This document shows positions 63,613-64,000 of a stretch of DNA of 64,000 nucleotides, piece by piece (the stretch's first letter is position 1; each line of letters begins with the position of its first letter). This DNA is from Nocardioides sp. SYSU D00038. Its GTDB lineage: Bacteria > Actinomycetota > Actinomycetes > Propionibacteriales > Nocardioidaceae. Under the pieces are notes generated by a model. That model worked only from the letters and a program-made list of their open reading frames with translations, did no database searches and was not told the origin of the DNA. The stretch covers positions 1 through 64,000 of the forward strand of contig NZ_JAFFJT010000032.1 of the NCBI RefSeq assembly GCF_016924665.1, written 5' to 3'. The position numbers were made by a program, and so were the translations under genes.

Positions 63613-64000
63613 CGCAGCGCCCCGTCGGGCTCGATCACGGCGCGGTCGCTGGCGGTGCCCGACGGCACCACCACACCGACCACGTCGAGGGCGCTGAAGT
63701 CGACGTAGGCGCGCACCGCAGCGCGCTGCGTCATGTCGCGCACGTTGCTGTAGACGGCCGTGACCTCGCCGACCGGGATGCCGGAGAGGTACGGCGCCCC
63801 GGCGTCGCTGCCCCACGTCACGACCACGTCGCCGCGGCGCGGCACGGCGGTCTCGTCGACCTGCTCGAGGTCGAGGGCGCCGTCGTCGTCGAGGGTTCCG
63901 TCGCCGGTCAGCGAGCCGATCTCCATCGAGGAGCCGAGCCGGGCACCCACCACCGACCGGTCGTCGACGACGAGCAGCACGGTCGCGGTGGTGCTGGTGA
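63609..64000 (-). CDS. mreC: Cell shape protein MreC, C-terminal part (partial)
   Basis: About 130 C-terminal residues lie in the window and the 5' end is cut by the edge. VLLVVDDRSVVGARLGSS, VPRRGDVVVTWGSDAGAPYL then SGIPVGEVTAV, and VRAYVDFSALDVVGVV are the beta-barrel part of MreC. The stop overlaps the mreD start. MreC links the cytoskeletal and synthetic parts of the elongation machinery. Confidence 0.93.
   Translation of the reverse strand, partial: TSTTATVLLVVDDRSVVGARLGSSMEIGSLTGDGTLDDDGALDLEQVDETAVPRRGDVVVTWGSDAGAPYLSGIPVGEVTAVYSNVRDMTQRAAVRAYVDFSALDVVGVVVPSGTASDRAVIEPDGALR

Overview
The window is high-G+C actinobacterial chromosome. Dense codon bias leaves long false open frames opposite real genes. 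Gene content and order (mreC-mreD-mrdA-rodA, rne-rplU-rpmA-obgE-proB, gatC-gatA-gatB, ligA, mnmA with a cysteine desulfurase) fit Propionibacteriales and most resemble Nocardioides; that genus call is inference from content and style, not from a search.

Layout. 0-8.1 kb: accessory metabolism and transport. It holds an alpha/beta hydrolase, a PQQ-type sugar dehydrogenase lipoprotein, a MerR regulator divergent from a SnoaL/lipase/SDR operon with a clear MerR-type dyad between them, and an ABC exporter operon ending in a small XRE regulator. 8.1-15.9 kb: an island of small orphan genes, visibly poorer in G+C, in which a short hairpin-forming repeat recurs about a dozen times with essentially one gene between neighbouring copies. 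This cassette-like array is the most unusual thing here. 15.9-22.3 kb: a five-gene operon behind a cobalamin riboswitch, encoding an ECF transporter (S, fused A-A, T) and two secreted proteins that resemble the two domains of animal transcobalamin. 22.3-23.0 kb: foldback repeats.

23.0-31.6 kb: gatCAB, a WrbA-like flavoprotein, a molybdopterin oxidoreductase with its flavin reductase, and ligA. 31.6-34.3 kb: a repeat, then a TetR-MFS drug efflux pair with a 27-bp perfect operator. 34.3-46.7 kb: the tRNA thiolation pair mnmA and cysteine desulfurase, a short MetE-like protein, proB, obgE, rpmA, rplU, a very long RNase E/G and the DUF2344 protein. 46.7-56.5 kb: an apparent insertion of accessory genes into the conserved rne/rod neighbourhood. 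It includes three DUF4190-type membrane proteins, an LLM monooxygenase, four tandem foldback repeats and a HelD/HelR-like RNA polymerase-associated ATPase preceded by a rifamycin-associated element. 56.5-64 kb: the TIGR03960 radical SAM protein, a ChaA-like cation antiporter and the rod-shape cell wall operon mreC-mreD-mrdA-rodA, with mreC cut by the window edge.

No rRNA, tRNA, CRISPR array, insertion sequence or replication origin was recognised.
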